A stretch of DNA of 49,398 nucleotides from an uncultured Alphaproteobacteria bacterium (GTDB taxonomy: Bacteria > Pseudomonadota > Alphaproteobacteria > UBA7985 > CAJQQZ01), in the NCBI GenBank assembly GCA_905480575.1, contig CAJQQZ010000095.1, positions 1 to 49,398 on the forward strand. The letters are read 5' to 3'. Under the pieces are notes generated by a model. That model did no database searches. It saw only the letters and a program-made list of their open reading frames with translations, and was not told where the DNA came from. Below are positions 7,919 through 17,291 of the stretch, in pieces. A program made the position numbers and the translations under genes. Each line of letters opens with the position of its first letter. The stretch's first letter is position 1.

Positions 7919-8707
7919 ATGGAAGCACTCTTCACACTCGAAAATTTGTTAACCTTCTTTATGTTGCTTCTGCTGCAAGCAGTGTTGGGCTTCGATAACC
8001 TGCTCTATATTTCAATTGAGTCGAAACGAGTAACGCCTGAAAAACAAGCTTTCGTAAGACGGATGGGCATTGGCGTCGCTATTGGTTTGCGTTTGGTTCT
8101 TCTCTTTGTCGTTCTACGTGCTGTGCAGTATTTTCAGGATCCTTTTTGGGAGATCCATTGGACAGGTGTTATTGAAGGGTCGTTTAACGTTCATGCTTTA
8201 ATCGTTCTGATTGGTGGTGCATTCATCATGTACACGGCCCTGAAAGAGATCATGCATATGCTGTCGGTGGAGGGAATCGAGCATACAGAAGGGAACGCTC
8301 GACGATCGGTTGGCGCGGCTCTCTTCTGGATCGTTCTAATGAATTTGATTTTCTCCTTCGACTCGATTCTATCCGCGATGGCTCTCACAGAGGTGTTTCT
8401 AGTGATGGCTGCAGCGATCATCGTCAGCGGTATTATGATGGTTGTACTGTCCGACTATGTCGCCGAATTCCTAAAGCAAAACCGTATGTATGAAGTTTTG
8501 GGCCTATTCATTCTCTTCATCGTTGGAATTCTATTGTTGTCAGAAGGTGGCCACCTCTCTCACCTGGCTCTCTTTGGCTATCCCATTGAGCCAATGGCTA
8601 AATCAACATTCTACTTCGTTATTGGCGTGATGGTTTTGGTAGATATCGTCCAATCTCGCTACCGCAAGAAGTTGATGGCGCAACGCAAAGCGGAGCTTAA
8701 GCACTGA
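7919..8707 (+). CDS. TerC-family integral membrane protein
   Basis: This 262-residue protein has about seven transmembrane segments and the TerC acidic motifs: [14 protein letters not shown] near residue 20, and [15 protein letters not shown] near residue 145. TerC/Alx proteins are linked to metal (manganese) export and tellurite resistance, with the in-membrane Asp residues likely to bind the ion. The polar loop with [13 protein letters not shown] separates the two halves. The start ATG is at 7919. It lies one base before panB, so the two are translated from one message although no shared pathway is evident. Confidence 0.88.
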   Translation: MEALFTLENLLTFFMLLLLQAVLGFDNLLYISIESKRVTPEKQAFVRRMGIGVAIGLRLVLLFVVLRAVQYFQDPFWEIHWTGVIEGSFNVHALIVLIGGAFIMYTALKEIMHMLSVEGIEHTEGNARRSVGAALFWIVLMNLIFSFDSILSAMALTEVFLVMAAAIIVSGIMMVVLSDYVAEFLKQNRMYEVLGLFILFIVGILLLSEGGHLSHLALFGYPIEPMAKSTFYFVIGVMVLVDIVQSRYRKKLMAQRKAELKH

Positions 8708-8708
8708 T

Positions 8709-9530
8709 ATGTCTGTTCAAAAATCCATTCGCAGAATTACAGCACCAGAAATACAGGCGAGAAAGGGGGGTGAAGCCATTGTTTCGCTAACCTCTTATCA
8801 TGCTCATACAGCTGCTATTGCTGACAAACATGTCGATTTCCTACTAGTCGGCGATTCATTAGGGATGGTGATGCATGGCTTTGAGTCGACAGTTCCAGTA
8901 CCACTTGATTTAATGATCATGCATGGAAAAGCAGTGGTACGAGGGTCAGAACGTGCCCTTGTTGTCGTGGATATGCCGTTTGGCACCTATGAGGAGAGTC
9001 CATCCATCGCGTTTCGTAACGCCGCAAAAGTTATGAAAGAAACCGATTGCGGTGCCATCAAACTTGAAGGCGGTGCCCGCATGAAGGAAACCATCCGCTT
9101 TCTCGTCGATCGCGGTATTCCAGTGTTAGCGCATATCGGTTTGACGCCACAATCGATTAACACCTTAGGGGGCTTTAAAGCTCAGGGCCGTGAGAAGGAG
9201 CAATGGGCAGCGATCGAAGAAGATGCCAAAATCGTAGAAGAAGCGGGAGCGTTTGCTGTTGTCGTTGAAGCCGTAGCGGCTCCACTCGCTGACAGATTAA
9301 CAAAAGCTGTTTCTATCCCAACCATCGGTATTGGTGCTTCTGCCAATTGTGATGGGCAAATTTTGGTCATGGAAGACATGCTCGGACTTAGCCCTCGCGT
9401 GCCAAAGTTTGTGAAAGAATTCGGTAAAGTTGGCGCTCAGATCGACAAAGCAATCAAGTTGTATGCCTCTGAAGTACGTGAGCGTTCTTTCCCTGCTCCT
9501 GAGCAAACCTATGGTATGAAGAAAAAGTGA
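8709..9530 (+). CDS. panB: 3-methyl-2-oxobutanoate hydroxymethyltransferase
   Basis: PanB converts 3-methyl-2-oxobutanoate to ketopantoate with 5,10-methylenetetrahydrofolate, the first step of pantothenate and CoA synthesis. The 273 residues include [38 protein letters not shown] (metal-binding Asp), [46 protein letters not shown] with the catalytic-site loop, and [21 protein letters not shown]. All are standard. It follows terC with a single intervening base. panC is not in the window. Confidence 0.95.
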   Translation: MSVQKSIRRITAPEIQARKGGEAIVSLTSYHAHTAAIADKHVDFLLVGDSLGMVMHGFESTVPVPLDLMIMHGKAVVRGSERALVVVDMPFGTYEESPSIAFRNAAKVMKETDCGAIKLEGGARMKETIRFLVDRGIPVLAHIGLTPQSINTLGGFKAQGREKEQWAAIEEDAKIVEEAGAFAVVVEAVAAPLADRLTKAVSIPTIGIGASANCDGQILVMEDMLGLSPRVPKFVKEFGKVGAQIDKAIKLYASEVRERSFPAPEQTYGMKKK

Positions 9531-9590
9531 CGAGTTTTCCCCAGAGTGTGCCCTTGCAATTTTCCCTGTTTGTTATAGCTTAGTGATCAA

Positions 9591-9624
9591 GTTTTCAGAC
9601 CAACGGTCAAGATGGGCTGAAAAC
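9591..9624 (+). promoter_or_regulatory. Inverted repeat in the leader of the ABC binding-protein gene
   Basis: GTTTTCAG (9591-9598) and CTGAAAAC (9617-9624) are perfectly complementary across 18 nt, 42 nt before the binding-protein ATG. It may be an operator dyad or a structured mRNA leader; the loop is long for a terminator and no T run follows. Confidence 0.4.
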
Positions 9625-9666
9625 GATTACAAATCTTAAGTCTTACCAAAAGGGAGGTTTCCACAG

Positions 9667-10884
9667 ATGAAACTCACAACTAAAGCTCTCAGCTTTACAA
9701 TTGGCGCTGCAGCTCTTGCATTTGCAGGCATTGCTAGCGCTCAAGAAACACTCACACTCGGTTCAGCGATCTCGTTGACAGGCAAGTACGCGACAAACGG
9801 TGTTCACGCTCAAAATGGGTATGAAATCGCTAAGGACCTCATCAACAAGGGTGGTGGTGTTGATATCGGCGGTACTAAGTACATGCTCGAAATCAAATAC
9901 TACGATGATGAATCAACACCAGCTCGTGGCGCTCAGCTCGCAGAACGTTTGATCAATCAGGATGGCGTTGAATTCATGCTCGGGCCTTACTCTTCAGGTC
10001 TGACTAAAGCGATTGCACCTGTTACCGAAAAGTACGGTGTGCCTATGATTGAAGCTGAAGGCGCCTCTCGTTCATTGTTTACACAGGGCTACAAGTATCT
10101 CTTCGCTGTGCTGTCAACATCTGAGCAGTATCTTGCTTCTGCGATCGCTCTTGCTGCAGAAAAAGCTGAGTCCGAAGGTAAAGATCCTTCTACTCTAAAA
10201 GTTGCATTAGCATTTGAAAACGATCCGTTCTCATTAGACGTTCGTGCCGGGGTTATTGACGACGCTGCTAAGTATGGCATGCAGATCATCATTGATGACA
10301 AGCTTCCACGTGATTTGAGCGATATGTCGGCGACTTTGACTAAAGTTGAAGCTCTTCAGCCAGACATGCTGATTATTTCCGGCCATTCAAAAGGTGCTGC
10401 TACTGCGGCTCGTCAAATTGCTGAACTGGAGTTGGAAATTCCAATGGTTGCTATGACTCACTGCGAAGCTGCTAAAATTATCGGCAAGTTCGGTGCTTCA
10501 ACAAACAACTATTTCTGTCCAACTCAGTGGGCTGAAACTCTAACTTACTCAGACAGCCTCTTTGGTACAGCTGCTGAGTTTGATGCTTTGTTTAAGGCAA
10601 CATTTGATGGCTACAAGAACGTTCCATATCAGTCAGCACAGGCTGCTGCTGCTGTGATGGTTTGGGCAGATGCGTTATCACGGGCTGGTTCTTTGGACCA
10701 GGACGTTGTTCGTGATGCGATTGCTGCCACAGAAATGGAAACATTCTACGGTAACATCAAGTTCTCGGAAGCTGGTAACAACATTGCGAAGCCAATGGTT
10801 CTACGTCAGATCCAAAACGGTGAATATGCAGTGGTTGCTCCTTCAAAGTGGGCATCAGCTGAGCCAAATCTGACTTTCAAATAA
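9667..10884 (+). CDS. ABC transporter substrate-binding protein, branched-chain amino acid (LivK-like) type
   Basis: A 405-residue periplasmic binding protein with a clear Sec signal (KALSFTIGAAALAFAGIASA, cleavage before QETLTLG). The mature domain begins with the Peripla_BP_6 pattern LGSAISLTGKYATNGVHAQNGYEIA, then KYYDDESTPARGAQLAERLI and GVEFMLGPYSSGLTKAIAPV. The family binds branched-chain amino acids, amides, urea or other small organic compounds, so the ligand is not certain. It is the first gene of the liv-type operon, has a strong AGGGAGG ribosome-binding site, and is separated from the permease genes by a hairpin that would favour excess binding protein. Confidence 0.92.
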   Translation: MKLTTKALSFTIGAAALAFAGIASAQETLTLGSAISLTGKYATNGVHAQNGYEIAKDLINKGGGVDIGGTKYMLEIKYYDDESTPARGAQLAERLINQDGVEFMLGPYSSGLTKAIAPVTEKYGVPMIEAEGASRSLFTQGYKYLFAVLSTSEQYLASAIALAAEKAESEGKDPSTLKVALAFENDPFSLDVRAGVIDDAAKYGMQIIIDDKLPRDLSDMSATLTKVEALQPDMLIISGHSKGAATAARQIAELELEIPMVAMTHCEAAKIIGKFGASTNNYFCPTQWAETLTYSDSLFGTAAEFDALFKATFDGYKNVPYQSAQAAAAVMVWADALSRAGSLDQDVVRDAIAATEMETFYGNIKFSEAGNNIAKPMVLRQIQNGEYAVVAPSKWASAEPNLTFK

Positions 10885-10900
10885 GAAAATCAGACGATTT

Positions 10901-10938
10901 AAGGGGTAGTGACCTGCGGGTTGCTACCCCTTGTTTTT
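10901..10938 (+). terminator. Intercistronic terminator/attenuator after the binding-protein gene
   Basis: AAGGGGTAG (10901-10909) and CTACCCCTT (10924-10932) form a 9-bp stem, followed by GTTTTT. It lies 16 nt after the binding-protein stop and 34 nt before livH. Partial termination here would give more binding protein than membrane components, a common design in ABC operons. Confidence 0.75.
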
Positions 10939-10971
10939 AAAAATCAAAAAAGAATTATTGGGAGTACTTCA

Positions 10972-11883
10972 ATGTGGCAGGGTATTGAAATGCTATTTCA
11001 ACATCCGTCGGTTAATGTCAAATATATCCTAGATGGCTTGTTTTTCGGTTCGATCTTCGCTTTAGCAGCTTATGGCCTAGCGCTGGTGTGGGGGGTTATG
11101 AACCTTAAGAATTTGGCGCAGGGAGATTTGGTTATTCTCGGCGGTTATTTCACTTGGTACTTTCAAAGCGCTTTGGGTTGGAACCCAATTCTGACGCTCC
11201 CCATAGTCATGTTCATCATGTTCTTCTTTGGATGGGCAATGTATGCGCTGGTTGTAAAATGGGTGATAGATAAGGATCTATTTACATCGCTTTTAGCGAC
11301 ATTTGGCCTGGCTTTGGTCATTCAACAATTCATTAACCTCGTTTTCGGACCGGAAACTCAAACCGCTGTCTCGGAATTGGGCAAGATAAAATTCTATTTG
11401 TTCGGTGGAAGGATCGTCGTTCCTGAAATTCGCGTAGTTGGAGTGTTACTCTGCGCTGCTGTTGCTGTTGCGCTGATTGTATTCATGAAACGGAGCAGAA
11501 CAGGGCAAGCCATCAGAGCAACAGCCCAAGACGCTCGCGCTGCCAAAGTTATGGGAATCAATACAGATCGTGTCTATGCTTTAACATTCTCGATAAACTC
11601 TGCAATATGCGGTGCTGCTGGCGCTCTGGTTGCGATGATGTTCCTTGTTCAACCATTCTACGGTATTACTTATTCAATTCGTTCTTTTGTGATTGTTACC
11701 GCTGCTGGTTTGGGGAACTTACCAGGAGTTATCACGGCTGCCTTTGGACTTGGTGTGCTAGAGGGCTATGCAAACAACATTCTCGGCGCGTCCTATCAGC
11801 AATTCATCGTAGTCTTCGCGCTCGTTGTCGTTCTGGTTTGGCGAATGATTAGACTTAGAAAAGCTAGGATGGTTCTAGAATGA
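10972..11883 (+). CDS. livH: Branched-chain amino acid-type ABC permease, LivH-like
   Basis: A membrane permease of about 303 residues and eight predicted spans, with YILDGLFFGSIFALAAYGLALVWGVMNLKNLAQGDLVILGGY at the N-terminus, which is the LivH signature (NLAQGD/NFAHGE-like). The EAA-like loop is TAQDARAAKVMGINTDRVYALTF. The frame is open further upstream, but the ATG at 10972 preceded by GGGAG is the sensible start because earlier codons run through the terminator hairpin. It overlaps livM by four bases. Confidence 0.93.
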   Translation: MWQGIEMLFQHPSVNVKYILDGLFFGSIFALAAYGLALVWGVMNLKNLAQGDLVILGGYFTWYFQSALGWNPILTLPIVMFIMFFFGWAMYALVVKWVIDKDLFTSLLATFGLALVIQQFINLVFGPETQTAVSELGKIKFYLFGGRIVVPEIRVVGVLLCAAVAVALIVFMKRSRTGQAIRATAQDARAAKVMGINTDRVYALTFSINSAICGAAGALVAMMFLVQPFYGITYSIRSFVIVTAAGLGNLPGVITAAFGLGVLEGYANNILGASYQQFIVVFALVVVLVWRMIRLRKARMVLE

Positions 11884-12935
11884 GTATCTATAAAAGAGAT
11901 CTGATGATCTATGTGGGCATTTCCATCTTCTCGATCGTTTTAGCCCTAGTTTTTCCGGCATACATTACCCAAATCGCTGTCATGTTTTTGATGGTGATCC
12001 TGGCGCAAACCTGGGATCTTCAAGGTGGTCAAATGGGTTATAACTCTCTTGGAAACATTATGTTTTTCGGGATTGGTATGTATGTGTCTGCGATTATCCA
12101 GATTGCGATGCTTTATGGCTGGGGCGGAGTTGGTGAATACACATCGGCTTCCGGCAGTATTAAAGTCGAAATCATAAAGTCCAACTACCTCTACGGCATG
12201 TTTATTGGTGCTTTTGCAGCTGGAATAATTTGTGTTCTCTTTGCTTTCGTTTTTGGGCAGATTTTCTTGCTGTTCAGAGGGCCTTATTTCGCGATTGGTA
12301 CACTTGGGATGGTCCTAGCTGTTGCTGAACTTGTTTCTTCTTGGGAATGGGTCGGCGCTGGTGGGGGGCTCTCTCTACCTGTTTATCCAGCTGAAGATCC
12401 GACAGAAAGCGGCAGGCTTTATTTCTATTGTTTCTTGGCTATATCAGCCATTTGTTTCGCATTCATTTCTTGGGTGGTTAGCACGAGGTTTGGACTAGCT
12501 CTAAACGCTATCCGTGACGATGAAGCAAAGGCAGAAGCAATGGGCATCCGCACGCTGCGCTATAAAGTGTCTTCCTGGATGATATCCGCTTTCTTCTTAG
12601 GGTTAGCGGGCGCCATTTTTGGCAATATGTCTAACTTCATTGAACCCTTAGAAGTTGCATTCCCAACCATTACTTTTGGTGTGTTCATGGTTGTTATGGC
12701 GCTCCTAGGCGGAAAAGGCACCGTTTGGGGGCCGGTTGTTGGAGCCGTAATTTTCCACATCATTAAGGAAACAACCTGGACCTATATGTTGGGTTATCAA
12801 TGGGTGGCACTTGGTCTACTGATCATCGTTATCGTTATCTTCTTTAACCAGGGCATTATGGGATCTTTGGCAGAACGTTACCCCCATTGGTTTGGCATAA
12901 AAATTGAAGAAGACGCAGAGGAGGCAACATCATGA
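11880..12935 (+). CDS. livM: Branched-chain amino acid-type ABC permease, LivM-like
   Basis: A 351-residue permease with multiple membrane spans. It has the LivM motifs LAQTWDLQGGQMGYNSLGNIMFFGIGMY near residue 40 and the cytoplasmic coupling loop NAIRDDEAKAEAMGIRTLRYKVSSWMISAFFLGLAGA near 210-245. An insert of about 35 residues (GWGGVGEYTSASGSIKVEII) sits after the second span. It pairs with LivH to form the channel. The start overlaps the livH stop and the stop overlaps the livG start, each by ATGA, indicating tight translational coupling. Confidence 0.93.
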   Translation: MSIYKRDLMIYVGISIFSIVLALVFPAYITQIAVMFLMVILAQTWDLQGGQMGYNSLGNIMFFGIGMYVSAIIQIAMLYGWGGVGEYTSASGSIKVEIIKSNYLYGMFIGAFAAGIICVLFAFVFGQIFLLFRGPYFAIGTLGMVLAVAELVSSWEWVGAGGGLSLPVYPAEDPTESGRLYFYCFLAISAICFAFISWVVSTRFGLALNAIRDDEAKAEAMGIRTLRYKVSSWMISAFFLGLAGAIFGNMSNFIEPLEVAFPTITFGVFMVVMALLGGKGTVWGPVVGAVIFHIIKETTWTYMLGYQWVALGLLIIVIVIFFNQGIMGSLAERYPHWFGIKIEEDAEEATS

Positions 12936-13666
12936 TTGTACTCAAAGACGTCTCCAAGGCCTTTGGTGGTGTTCAAGCTAATAAGAAAGTGTCGCTTGAA
13001 GTCGAAGAAGGCAAGATCACTGGTTTGATTGGACCTAACGGTTCAGGCAAGACAACAGTGTTTAACTCCATTGTTGGCTACCACCCGATTGATGAAGGAT
13101 CAATTCAGTTTCGAGGTCAGGAAATTTCTGAAATGCCTGTGCAGAGTATCGCACGTTTGGGCCTACTCAGAACTTTCCAGCAAACTCGAATTTACAGCAA
13201 AATGAACTGTGTTGAGAATATGCTTATCTCAACAGACAACCGTAATGTGTCACTTTGGGATATGTTCGGCAGTCGTACTTCGGAAATCCAAGACAAAGCG
13301 GAACATTTGCTTGAGTTTGTTGGTCTCTACCGCAAACGTACTTTGAAGGCAGGGGATCTCTCTTTTGGCCAACAAAAGCTGCTTGAGTTCGCGATGGCTC
13401 TGATGAATGACCCAGACATCTTGTTGCTTGATGAGCCGACAGCAGGCATTAACCCAACACTGATCAACGGACTTATCGACCGCTTACACCGCGCCAACAC
13501 AGAATTTGGAATCACCTTGTTTGTCATTGAACACAACATGCGTGTGATCATGAACATGGCAGACCAAATTTACTGTCTATCCAATGGTCAAATGTTGGCT
13601 TCTGGCAAACCCGAAGACATTCAAAATGATAAGCGTGTTATTGATGCTTATCTGGGAGGACATTGA
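12932..13666 (+). CDS. livG: Branched-chain amino acid-type ABC ATPase, LivG-like
   Basis: A 244-residue ATPase with Walker A GPNGSGKTT, signature LSFGQQKLLEFAMAL, Walker B DILLLDEPTAG and switch His in FVIEHNM. The signature is SFGQQ instead of SGGQQ, a change seen in many LivG proteins. One of two ATPases that would drive the LivH/LivM pore. The ATG overlaps the livM stop. Confidence 0.93.
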   Translation: MIVLKDVSKAFGGVQANKKVSLEVEEGKITGLIGPNGSGKTTVFNSIVGYHPIDEGSIQFRGQEISEMPVQSIARLGLLRTFQQTRIYSKMNCVENMLISTDNRNVSLWDMFGSRTSEIQDKAEHLLEFVGLYRKRTLKAGDLSFGQQKLLEFAMALMNDPDILLLDEPTAGINPTLINGLIDRLHRANTEFGITLFVIEHNMRVIMNMADQIYCLSNGQMLASGKPEDIQNDKRVIDAYLGGH

Positions 13667-13668
13667 TC

Positions 13669-14559
13669 ATGGCGACTAAAAAGGAAGCTAAATCAAATGC
13701 AGATAAGTCCACCCGTGGTTATCACATGGGTTCAGTCGATACAGTTATTTCTGTTGATGATGTTAACAAGCAAGCCCAGGCCATCGCCCAGAATGTAACA
13801 GTCGCCGATCTTGACGCTCTGGTGGATGGTGATCCGTTTTTGAAGATTGATAATTTGATCGCTGGTTATGGCAAGATGGAAATCCTGCACGATATCAGTC
13901 TGCGTGTTGGCAAGGGGCAGTCTCTTTGTCTTATCGGTCCAAACGGTGCCGGTAAATCGACAATTTTGCACTCAATATTTGGTTTTACCCGAATTTTTTC
14001 GGGGGCAATCACCACCCATAAAGATGGCGGTAATCAGGATATCACAGCGCTTTCGTCTAATGACAAATTGAAGAACGCTGGTATTGCTTATATCCTTCAG
14101 GATAAGTCGGTCTTTCCTGGCATGACCGTGGAAGAGAACCTGTGGATGGGGGGCTTCTTGATGGACAAACCGGCCCTCGCTAAACAAGCTGCGGAACGTA
14201 TTTTTGACAAATACCCACGTTTGGCTGCACGCCGAAAGCATCTAGCGAAGGTTTTGTCTGGTGGCGAACGCCGTTTGTTAGAAATCTCACGTGCTTTGGT
14301 GATGGACCCAGATGTTCTGTTGGTTGACGAACCGTCAATTGGTTTGGAGCCTCGTTTCATTGATATGGTGTTTGAGATTCTGGACGAGCTGCAAAACGTC
14401 GATGGCAAAACCATTGTCATGGTTGAGCAGAATGCCAAAAAAGGTTTGGAATTCGCCGATATTGGTTATGTCCTTGTGTCCGGAGAGCTTGCAATTGCCG
14501 GCAAAGGCGATGACTTGCTTAAGAACGACGACGTCGGGCGTCTTTTCCTTGGCGGTTAA
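13669..14559 (+). CDS. livF: Branched-chain amino acid-type ABC ATPase, LivF-like, with N-terminal extension
   Basis: An ATPase of 296 residues with Walker A GPNGAGKST, signature LSGGERRLLEISRAL, Walker B DVLLVDEPSIGLEP and switch EQNAKKGLEF. LivF is normally about 235-250 residues. Here some 50 extra residues precede the ABC domain (a charged start MATKKEAKSNADKSTRGYH, then a helix-prone stretch), and the ABC domain begins at FLKIDNLIAGYGKMEILHD. The ATG at 13669 has a perfect GGGAGGA site at 13655-13660, so the extension is probably translated. The livG and livF genes are separated by two bases. Confidence 0.9.
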   Translation: MATKKEAKSNADKSTRGYHMGSVDTVISVDDVNKQAQAIAQNVTVADLDALVDGDPFLKIDNLIAGYGKMEILHDISLRVGKGQSLCLIGPNGAGKSTILHSIFGFTRIFSGAITTHKDGGNQDITALSSNDKLKNAGIAYILQDKSVFPGMTVEENLWMGGFLMDKPALAKQAAERIFDKYPRLAARRKHLAKVLSGGERRLLEISRALVMDPDVLLVDEPSIGLEPRFIDMVFEILDELQNVDGKTIVMVEQNAKKGLEFADIGYVLVSGELAIAGKGDDLLKNDDVGRLFLGG

Positions 14560-14561
14560 GT

Positions 14562-15137
14562 GTGACTGAACAAACGAACAAAGGCCTGAAGGATCGCTTG
14601 GATGGTGAGACTTCGGGCTTTTTTATTGCTGCTATTGCAACGGCACCGCCGACTTGGACAATTGCCTTTAACTTCGGTGCTTTCCATACTGTGTTTTACA
14701 ACCATCTCTTCACGATTTGGGCGGCATCTATCGCTATGTTCTTGGCTAGTTTAGTTCTTTCGTCGAGAAAGAACCCAGGAATTCCTTTTGGCTGGTGGTC
14801 CATACTACTGTTGATTTTGCCGTCTATTTGGATGGTTTTCGACATTCTCGCCATCGACACTTCCTCAGGTTTGGTAACTGCGGTTTCTGTTATCTTAATG
14901 GTTGCTGTGGTTTTTCTTTCTGTGCCCTTTATCGTGTACTTTTTAGTCATGGCTATTGTTCCAGGCGTTGAACAAATAAGTTCCAGGAAACTTCAACTAG
15001 GTCTAGTTGGAATAATTCTTGTCATCGGGCTTAGCGGTTTCACGGCAGGTCGGAATAATTTCTTGCTAATGACCTGCGAAGACTTCAATGTAGCTGGCGA
15101 TACAGAGCCAGCTAATTGCTGGCCAACGCAAAACTAA
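14562..15137 (+). CDS. Unknown five-span membrane protein attached to the liv operon
   Basis: A 191-residue protein I do not recognise. Hydrophobic stretches suggest about five spans, around residues 20-40, 48-66, 76-98, 102-135 and 145-163. The tail after the last span contains two cysteines (MTCEDF and ANCWP) that could form a disulfide if periplasmic. It starts with GTG at 14562, two bases after the livF stop, and its last codons are close to the DMT transporter start, so it belongs to the same transcript. A role in the transporter is only suggested by position. No conserved catalytic motif is visible. Confidence 0.75.
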   Translation: MTEQTNKGLKDRLDGETSGFFIAAIATAPPTWTIAFNFGAFHTVFYNHLFTIWAASIAMFLASLVLSSRKNPGIPFGWWSILLLILPSIWMVFDILAIDTSSGLVTAVSVILMVAVVFLSVPFIVYFLVMAIVPGVEQISSRKLQLGLVGIILVIGLSGFTAGRNNFLLMTCEDFNVAGDTEPANCWPTQN

Positions 15138-15148
15138 CCGAGTTCCAC

Positions 15149-16024
15149 ATGTCACATACATCGCCTTTTCGCGCGGCCGCTTTGGCGATCTTCGCAATGG
15201 TTTGCCTTTCTATTAACGACGCTATAATGAAGCATGTTGGGATCGATTTCCCTGTCGGTCAAAAGATGTTCGTGAGAGGGATTTTTGCGACCATCATTTT
15301 GATCGTGGCCTTCAAGGTATTCACCTCTCTGCCTGATGTTCGCCACTACCGATCACCGGCTTCAATCCTGCGTGGTGTCTTCGAAGTTTTGGCCACTTTT
15401 TGCTTTTTGTCGGCCTTGAATATTCTACCTTTTGCTGTCGCAGTTACGCTGGCTTTCTCGGCACCAACACTGACAACCGTCTTGGCCGCAACAGTACTAC
15501 GCGAGAAAGTAGGGATATGGCGATGGTCGGCAATTCTCATCGGTTTCTGCGGCGTCTATGTGATGAGCCAACCAGGAGCCGACATTGATTTCTACGGTGT
15601 CGGGATCGCTATGGCGGCCGCGGTCTTTATCGCCGGTCGTGATCTTAGCCAGCGCTTTGTCGCAGACGATTGCCCAGTTGAAGCCATCGCTCTGGCTACT
15701 GCCGTTGTTGTAACGATTGCCGGTGCCTTTTCCTGGTTTTGGGAAAGCTGGAACCCGGTTACAATGTCGATGTTAGCCTGGATGGCTTTAAATGCTATCT
15801 TCATGTGCAGTTCCTATTATTTCTATGCAAAAGCGATCTCCATCGCAGACTTGTCATTCGTCAGTCCTTTTGCTTATGTCTCGATTATTGTTTCGGCTCT
15901 GTTAGGCTATTTCTTTTGGCAAGAAGTACCGCCAGGCATTGCCTTTCTCGGTGCCGGTCTGATCATATTCTCAGGTCTTGTCATTCTCTGGCGTGAAAAG
16001 GTGGTGCAAGATCGTGACCGCTAG
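15149..16024 (+). CDS. DMT-superfamily (EamA) transporter
   Basis: A protein of about 291 residues with ten predicted spans in two EamA repeats: first half from FRAAALAIFAMVCLSINDAIMKHVG, second half from AAAVFIAGRDLSQRFVADD, with the repeated motif SALNILPFAVAVTLAFSAPTLTTVLAA. DMT carriers export or import amino acids, nucleosides or other metabolites; the substrate is unknown. The frame is open to 15116 inside the preceding gene, but the ATG at 15149 fits the family N-terminus. It overlaps the next gene by eleven bases. Confidence 0.85.
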   Translation: MSHTSPFRAAALAIFAMVCLSINDAIMKHVGIDFPVGQKMFVRGIFATIILIVAFKVFTSLPDVRHYRSPASILRGVFEVLATFCFLSALNILPFAVAVTLAFSAPTLTTVLAATVLREKVGIWRWSAILIGFCGVYVMSQPGADIDFYGVGIAMAAAVFIAGRDLSQRFVADDCPVEAIALATAVVVTIAGAFSWFWESWNPVTMSMLAWMALNAIFMCSSYYFYAKAISIADLSFVSPFAYVSIIVSALLGYFFWQEVPPGIAFLGAGLIIFSGLVILWREKVVQDRDR

Positions 16025-17282
16025 TCATGTCAATTCCTGGTATGCCGCTAGCCTTGACGGTGAACTGGCCTTTCCAACACTCAATCAAGAACTCACTGTC
16101 GACGTTTGTGTCATTGGTGCTGGTTTAGCCGGATTGACGACAGCTCGCGAACTTGCCAATGCAGGAAAATCTGTAGCCTTACTCGAAGGTAAACGCATCG
16201 CCTGGGCCGCCTCTGGCCGCAACGGTGGCTTCGTCTTACCGGGGTATGCTCTTGGACAGTCATCAATTGAACGAAAAGTCGGTAAACTCCAAGCAGACCA
16301 ACTCTACGGTCTATCGGTAGAGGGGGCAGACTACGTTCGGGACACCATCAGTTCGTTACAAAGAGACGACATAATTCAGGGCCACGGTTATCTTTCACTG
16401 CTTCGCCATAGCGATGATCGGGCGTTTCGTGAGGAAGCGGAGAAAGATCCCGACGTCGCTTTTCTGGACAGAGCAGCGGTTCAAGAACTTGCGCGTTCGG
16501 ATCGGTACAAAGCAGGTCTGTTAGAGCCAACTGGATTTCATATCCATCCTCTTCGCTATGCTCAGGCATTGGCGGGATCCGCGGCCAGCTCTGGCGCTCA
16601 GATATTCGAAAAATCATTTGTCTCACAGCTACAGAAGCCAGGTGCCAAATGGATATGTCGAACATCAAAGGGATCTGTTCACGCGGATCAGGTTGTCCTA
16701 ACCACATCGGCTTATGGTGGGCCGCATAACAGACTTGAGAGATCAGTCCTGCCAGTTGCAACCTATGTCATCACGAGTGAACACCTTGGAGAGTGTTTGG
16801 ACGACGCCATTCGGTTTGGTGGTTGCCTCTCCGATACGCGCAGAGCAGGGGATTATTATCGGATTACTGGTCAAGGCGATGACCGTCGGTTACTCTGGGG
16901 GGGGCGTATAACAACACGCCGGTCTGAGCCAATGAAGCTGGCCGAAATGCTCAAACAAGATATCTTAGACATTTACCCACAGCTTAGAGACTTCAAGGTA
17001 GATTATGCTTGGTCAGGGCTGATGGGCTACGCCACCCACAAGATGCCGCTGATTGGCGAGATGGAGCCTGGACTGTGGGTTGGGACAGCTTTTGGTGGCC
17101 ATGGTCTCAACACAACAGCGATGGCAGGTAAAGTAATTTCACGCGCCATCACCCAGGGGGACGAAGATTGGAAAATGTTCCAACCTTATGACTTTAACTG
17201 GAACGGTGGTGTTGTTGGTCAGGTGGCGACACAACTGGAATATTGGCGGTTGCAGGCATTGGATTGGTGGGAAGAACGTTGA
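16014..17282 (+). CDS. FAD-dependent amine/amino acid oxidoreductase (DAO family, PuuB/OrdL-like)
   Basis: About 422 residues with a Rossmann FAD-binding motif VCVIGAGLAGLTTARELANAG near residue 35, the second FAD motif ASGRNGGFVLPGYALG near 65, and a C-terminal MGYATHKMPLIGEMEPGLWVGTAFGGHGLNTTAMAGK block. The order matches the DAO family branch of gamma-glutamylputrescine oxidases. Such enzymes oxidise amines or N-methylated amino acids with oxygen. A GTG at 16014 overlapping the DMT stop is taken as the start. Near the creatinase gene it could oxidise sarcosine, but this is speculation. Confidence 0.83.
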   Translation: MTASHVNSWYAASLDGELAFPTLNQELTVDVCVIGAGLAGLTTARELANAGKSVALLEGKRIAWAASGRNGGFVLPGYALGQSSIERKVGKLQADQLYGLSVEGADYVRDTISSLQRDDIIQGHGYLSLLRHSDDRAFREEAEKDPDVAFLDRAAVQELARSDRYKAGLLEPTGFHIHPLRYAQALAGSAASSGAQIFEKSFVSQLQKPGAKWICRTSKGSVHADQVVLTTSAYGGPHNRLERSVLPVATYVITSEHLGECLDDAIRFGGCLSDTRRAGDYYRITGQGDDRRLLWGGRITTRRSEPMKLAEMLKQDILDIYPQLRDFKVDYAWSGLMGYATHKMPLIGEMEPGLWVGTAFGGHGLNTTAMAGKVISRAITQGDEDWKMFQPYDFNWNGGVVGQVATQLEYWRLQALDWWEER

Positions 17283-17291
17283 GACTAAGGT

